Assembly: GCA_018771605.1 (NCBI GenBank)
Contig: CP076324.1
Span: 1,527,700 to 1,591,699 of the forward strand
Source: Aquificota bacterium
GTDB lineage: Bacteria > Aquificota > Aquificia > Aquificales > Aquificaceae
DNA length: 64,000 nucleotides
Reading direction: 5' to 3'
Shown here: one piece after another, positions 62,520-64,000 of the stretch
Numbering within the stretch: the stretch's first letter is position 1
Layout: every line of letters begins with the position of its first letter
Translations under genes and position numbers: made by a program
Notes under the pieces: generated by a model
What the model was told of the DNA's origin: nothing
What the model saw: the letters and a program-made list of their open reading frames with translations, nothing else
Databases searched by the model: none

Positions 62520-64000
62520 CTACCACACCTATAACCTTAAGGTTTAGCTGTCTATCAAGTTCATTATAAGACAGCACAGTAAGGTTTGGCATGTAATTTT
62601 CAAGCACCTTCCTTACATGCCTCCTTATGCTTCCAGAGGTGATGATAAGTGGTATAGCTTGGTATTGGTTAAACTTAACAATCTCCTGCGATAGCTTGGG
62701 ATATACCTTATTAACCAAAAGGTCCAAAAATTCATCTTCTTTACCTTCCTGAACATATGCGGTTAGCTTGGCTTCAAGCTTGGGAGATATTATCATGGCG
62801 TACAATGTTCCGTTAGTGCTATACAACCTTGTTATTCTTTTAGAAAGCCTTTGCCTTACAAACTCTGTAAGCAGGTCTGGGTCCTTTGTCTGTTCTATGT
62901 AATCTGCAAGAGTTTCAAGTATGGTAAGAAGGTCGTTTATGGGTATGCCTTCCCTCAAAAGGTTTTGGAGCACTCTATGTAGTATGGATATGGGTACTAC
63001 ATCTGGCACAAGGCCCTGCACCGCCTTTGGATATTTTTTAGATAGGTTCTCCACAAGTTCCATAACCTCTGCCCTTCCCAGTATTTCATAAAGGTTTCTC
63101 TTTATGGTTTCACTCAAATGGGTAATTATCACTGTAGATATATCCACCACCATATAGCCAAGCCTTTGGGCCTTATCTTTTAGTTCTTCCCTTATCCAAT
63201 AGGCTTTTAACTTAAAGGATGGATCCTTTGTTTCTATACCTTGAAGGGGTTCTCTTGCATTGCCAAGGTCTATGGCGAGCCAATGTCCTGGGAAAACTTC
63301 AAAGGAATCTACTTCTATGCCTCTTACCAATATTCTGTACTGGTGGGGCTTTAGCCTAAGGTTATCCCTAATATGCACAAGGGGTATTATCACACCGTAA
63401 TCATTTGCCAGCTGTCTCCTTATGGACTTTATCCTATCTGGAATGTCTCCACCCTGCGACTCATCCACGTAGGGTATAAGACCATAACCTATTTCAAGGG
63501 CTATAGCTTCAGGCTGTGTGAAAAACTCTTCCTCTTTCTTTTCCAAAGCGGGCTTTTTCTGTTCTTTCAATACCTCTTCAAGCTTTCTAAGTTCCTCTTG
63601 CTTTAGGGCTTTGTTTAGTGTGTAATAGAGGCCTCCAAGGAGACCAGCCAACAGGAAAAAGGGCAACTTGGGAAAGCCCGGTATAAGGCCTATAAAGAGT
63701 AAAAGGCCAGAGGAAAATAGGAATACTCTTGGCTCCTTTGAAAACTCTTCTAAAAGGGCCCTTCCAAGCCTATCCTTTGAAGAAGACTTTGTCACGACCA
63801 CGCCAGCGGCCGTGGAAAGCATCAAAGCAGGTATCTGGCTGGCAAGCCCCTCCCCTACTGTGAGCAAAGAATAGGTTCTTATGGCATCAAGAAAGCCCAT
63901 ACCCTTGAAGACCAATCCCACCACAAGGCCACCCACAAGGCTCAAAAAGAGTATGATGAGGGCTGCGATGGCATCACCCCTTATAAACTTACTGGCACCG
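62509..64000 (-). CDS. flhA: flagellar export protein FlhA (N-terminus outside window)
   Basis: The frame stays open to the window edge, and the bases before 63945 read [22 protein letters not shown], the conserved FlhA helix region, so the gene continues beyond 64000. Visible parts: [25 protein letters not shown], a membrane pair, and the cytoplasmic domain with [50 protein letters not shown] and [20 protein letters not shown]. It is the export gate of the flagellar type III system. Confidence 0.96.
   Translation of the reverse strand, partial: GASKFIRGDAIAALIILFLSLVGGLVVGLVFKGMGFLDAIRTYSLLTVGEGLASQIPALMLSTAAGVVVTKSSSKDRLGRALLEEFSKEPRVFLFSSGLLLFIGLIPGFPKLPFFLLAGLLGGLYYTLNKALKQEELRKLEEVLKEQKKPALEKKEEEFFTQPEAIALEIGYGLIPYVDESQGGDIPDRIKSIRRQLANDYGVIIPLVHIRDNLRLKPHQYRILVRGIEVDSFEVFPGHWLAIDLGNAREPLQGIETKDPSFKLKAYWIREELKDKAQRLGYMVVDISTVIITHLSETIKRNLYEILGRAEVMELVENLSKKYPKAVQGLVPDVVPISILHRVLQNLLREGIPINDLLTILETLADYIEQTKDPDLLTEFVRQRLSKRITRLYSTNGTLYAMIISPKLEAKLTAYVQEGKEDEFLDLLVNKVYPKLSQEIVKFNQYQAIPLIITSGSIRRHVRKVLENYMPNLTVLSYNELDRQLNLKVIGVVDED

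Noticed and set aside
1-64000. CRISPR array, insertion sequence with transposase, prophage
   Set aside because: No regularly spaced repeats with unique spacers and no recognisable transposase, integrase or phage genes were seen.

Overview
This window reads as chromosome of a thermophilic, hydrogen/sulfur-oxidising chemolithoautotroph of the Aquificaceae (Hydrogenobacter/Thermocrinis/Aquifex neighbourhood). The inference rests on remembered resemblance, not a search: one product resembles Aquifex LeuT and another the Aquifex histone-deacetylase-like protein (HDLP) along their whole length; there is a B-type (ba3-like) oxidase operon, a fumarate reductase/succinate dehydrogenase flavoprotein, TusA/DsrE/F/H sulfur carriers and a large DHH-CBS-nucleotidyltransferase of the kind Aquifex uses for tRNA 3' ends. 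Genes are packed tightly, with ATGA/TAATG start-stop overlaps and convergent genes whose 3' ends overlap.

Layout. 1-4571: operon for a split 2-hydroxyacyl-CoA dehydratase-activase-like system (5' end cut by the window). 4891-9947: dapL, a LeuT-like symporter, a CBS/degenerate-GGDEF/Cache sensor and an HDLP deacetylase. 10262-13321 (minus): SCO1, oxidase subunits I, II and a 41-residue subunit IIa. 13545-15862: thiS, thiG and protoporphyrinogen oxidase. 15997-21511 (minus): Mut7-C protein, leuC, ftsH, tilS, a TPR-like protein, panD. 21638-28079: Rrf2 regulator, anaerobic NrdD, siroheme synthase, slipin, DUF58, pheA. 28101-32983: thiO, a Tat-lipoprotein PhoX phosphatase behind a probable Pho box, and a frameshifted K+ channel. 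32972-39369: tRNA-end enzyme, small membrane proteins, bifunctional nuclease, M50 protease, SdhA/FrdA. 39517-49667: RND pump with a TetR-type operator, metF cluster, panB, GspE/PilB ATPase, tusA-dsrEFH, queD. 49664-55657: degenerate PriA, tRNA-Ala(CGC), dprA, moaC, a porin, and a decayed HEPN/intact MNT pair. 55659-64000: two tandem paralogous membrane coiled-coil proteins, comEC, ubiE-like methyltransferase, a diguanylate cyclase, pgeF, proC and flhG-flhF-flhA (flhA cut by the window end).

Three structural themes deserve attention. (1) Many transcription-unit heads have a TATAAT-like box only 6-12 nt before the start codon and no Shine-Dalgarno, i.e. probable leaderless mRNAs. Two tandem paralogs keep identical TTGACA-N17-TAACAT-N7-ATG architecture, and three divergent pairs share 17-21 bp intergenic spaces. 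(2) Two intergenic inserts are each bounded by an exact 20-bp direct repeat; one duplicates the shared tail of two convergent genes, so that both remain intact. (3) A family of short intergenic palindromes and 'TTCTCACCC(A/G)GCG' / 'TAAAAATAAATGAGACA' motifs is scattered through the gene-free stretches. I see no transposase gene, prophage or CRISPR array.
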